In this document: piece by piece, positions 63,004 to 64,000 of the stretch
Numbering within the stretch: the stretch's first letter is position 1
How the letters are laid out: each line of letters opens with the position of its first letter
Assembly: GCF_037325665.1 (NCBI RefSeq)
Contig: NC_090252.1
Coordinates: 71,093,108 to 71,157,107 of the forward strand
Direction: 5' to 3'
Source of the DNA: Littorina saxatilis
Taxonomy: Eukaryota; Mollusca; Gastropoda; Littorinimorpha; Littorinidae
Length of the DNA: 64,000 nt
The notes under the pieces: generated by a model
What the model was told of the DNA's origin: nothing
What the model saw: only the letters and a program-made list of their open reading frames with translations
Database searches by the model: none
Position numbers and translations under genes: made by a program

Positions 63004-63069
<66 letters not shown>
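63004..63069. repeat. (TA)n microsatellite
   Basis: Uninterrupted TA units for about 66 bases. Confidence 0.98.
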
Positions 63070-63071
<2 letters not shown>

Positions 63072-63117
63072 AAACACACAGTCACACACCCAAACACACA
63101 CATCTACACACACTCAA

Positions 63118-63724
63118 GCTCCCATGGGGTCGCCTTCACGCGGCGGGAGTGTTTATACTAAGCTACCCCACTCCTTTACTTCTCTTCTTTTGTCTTATTT
63201 CTGCCTTACCAGTCCTTTCACCTATATTTCCTTCCAAGAAAACTCTCCCTACTATTCCCTGCAGTTTTCCAATTCTTTTCTTGTTGTCTTATTTCTACCT
63301 GACTGGATCCATCACCTTTATTTCACTTACCAAAAGTCTTCTTTTCCACATCCTTATTTCTCTGCACCCCGCATGTCGTAAGAGGCAACTAACGGATTCT
63401 GTTCCTCCTTTTACCCTTGTTAAGTGGTTCTTGTATAGAATATAGTCAATGTTTGTGAAGATTTTAGTCAAGCAGTATGTAAGAAATGTTTAGTCCTTTG
63501 TACTGGAAACTTGCATTCTCCCAGTAAGGTCATATATTGTACTACGTTGCAAGCCCCTGGAGCAATTTTTTGATTAGTGCTTTTGTGAACAAGAAACACT
63601 TAACAAGTGGCTCTATCCCATCTCCCCCCTTTCCCCTATCCCATCTCCCCCCTTTTCCCTCGTCGCGATATAACCTTCGTGGTTGAAAACGACGTTAAAC
63701 ACCAAATAAAGAAAGAAAGAAAGA
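63118..63724 (+). mobile_element. full-length 607-bp SINE-like retroposon with 12-bp target duplication
   Basis: Begins GCTCCCATGGGGTCGCCTTC ACGCGGCGGGAG, includes CCCGCATGTCGTAAGAGGCA and GTTGCAAGCCCCTGGAGCAA, and ends GGTTGAAAACGACGTTAAAC ACCAAATAAAGAAAG with (AAAG)n. ACACACACTCAA stands on both sides (63106-63117, 63725-63736). The duplication plus simple tail prove target-primed insertion. No protein is encoded. Truncated relatives lie at 4221-4405, 7021-7140 and 27670-27733. It has an internal duplication of CTATCCCATCTCCCCCCTTT. Confidence 0.93.
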
Positions 63725-63736
63725 ACACACACTCAA

Positions 63737-64000
63737 ACACCCACACATATCTACATAATCAGTCACACAATAAAACACACATATCCATACACTCGGTCAC
63801 ACAGTGAAACGCACACGTCTACACACTCAGTCACACACTGTCGCACTCACACACACTGGGGAGATGATGTCACGCAACCATACCACTGACACTGTGGTTG
63901 ACAAAGTAAAAGTGGAAACATTTCACTATTGACCCCAAACAAATCAAGCTGCAAATAAAATAAAACCAAAAGTAAAATTCACACAATAAGAATAAAATTG
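63737..64000. other. CA-rich DNA to the window edge, no gene
   Basis: CACACAC-rich phrases with CAGTCACACA repeats to about 63855, then ordinary AT-rich sequence. Confidence 0.6.

Overview
The window is nuclear DNA from an animal, most likely a marine gastropod and probably a periwinkle (Littorinidae). Coding sequence is sparse and intron-split with GT/AG borders, SINEs with tRNA-like heads are frequent, and the repeat near 48.3 kb plus the 607-bp retroposon near 63.1 kb belong to families I remember from periwinkle and other gastropod sequence. The species call is memory-based inference. No rRNA gene, genuine tRNA gene, CRISPR array or bacterial-style operon was seen.

The host genes form a small cluster of zinc-finger genes. 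Gene A (minus) has exon 1 at 24939-25224 and exon 2 at 3180-4178, separated by a 20.8-kb intron; its later exons lie beyond the left edge. Gene B (plus) is complete in two exons, 57461-57725 and 59668-60902, encoding 499 residues. Gene D (minus) runs head-to-head with B: a probable 28-codon first exon at 56823-56906, a FLYWCH exon at 55730-55999 and an eight-finger C2H2 exon at 51029-52483. Gene C (plus) is a five-finger exon ending at 40388. A and B share an N-terminal module that reads as the front part of the Mutator-like transposase domain, cut by a phase-1 intron at the same codon in both. FLYWCH fingers are also linked to Mutator-like transposases. The cluster therefore looks like transcription factors partly built from transposase parts.

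Layout. 1-3.2 kb: two minisatellites and a short hAT-type element. 3.2-25.2 kb: gene A, its intron packed with DNA transposons (hAT-like, two piggyBac-like with TTAA duplications, other TTAA elements, a pogo/Tigger-like element, GACTCAC-ended elements), several nested three deep, plus a 40-bp minisatellite. 25.5-30.8 kb: a 0.93-kb inverted duplication carrying two convergent copies of a small unrecognised gene. 31-37.6 kb: a whole-looking Ty3/gypsy LTR retrotransposon with identical LTRs, flanked by LINE remnants. 39.8-42 kb: gene C and a 1.5-kb 18-bp minisatellite starting at the base after its stop codon. 42.9-50.6 kb: SINEs, a 1-kb palindromic hAT-type element and other repeats. 51-61.6 kb: genes D and B. 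61.6-64 kb: hairpin element, microsatellites and a retroposon with a perfect 12-bp target duplication.

All calls come from reading the sequence by eye; family names rest on remembered motifs, and no search was run.
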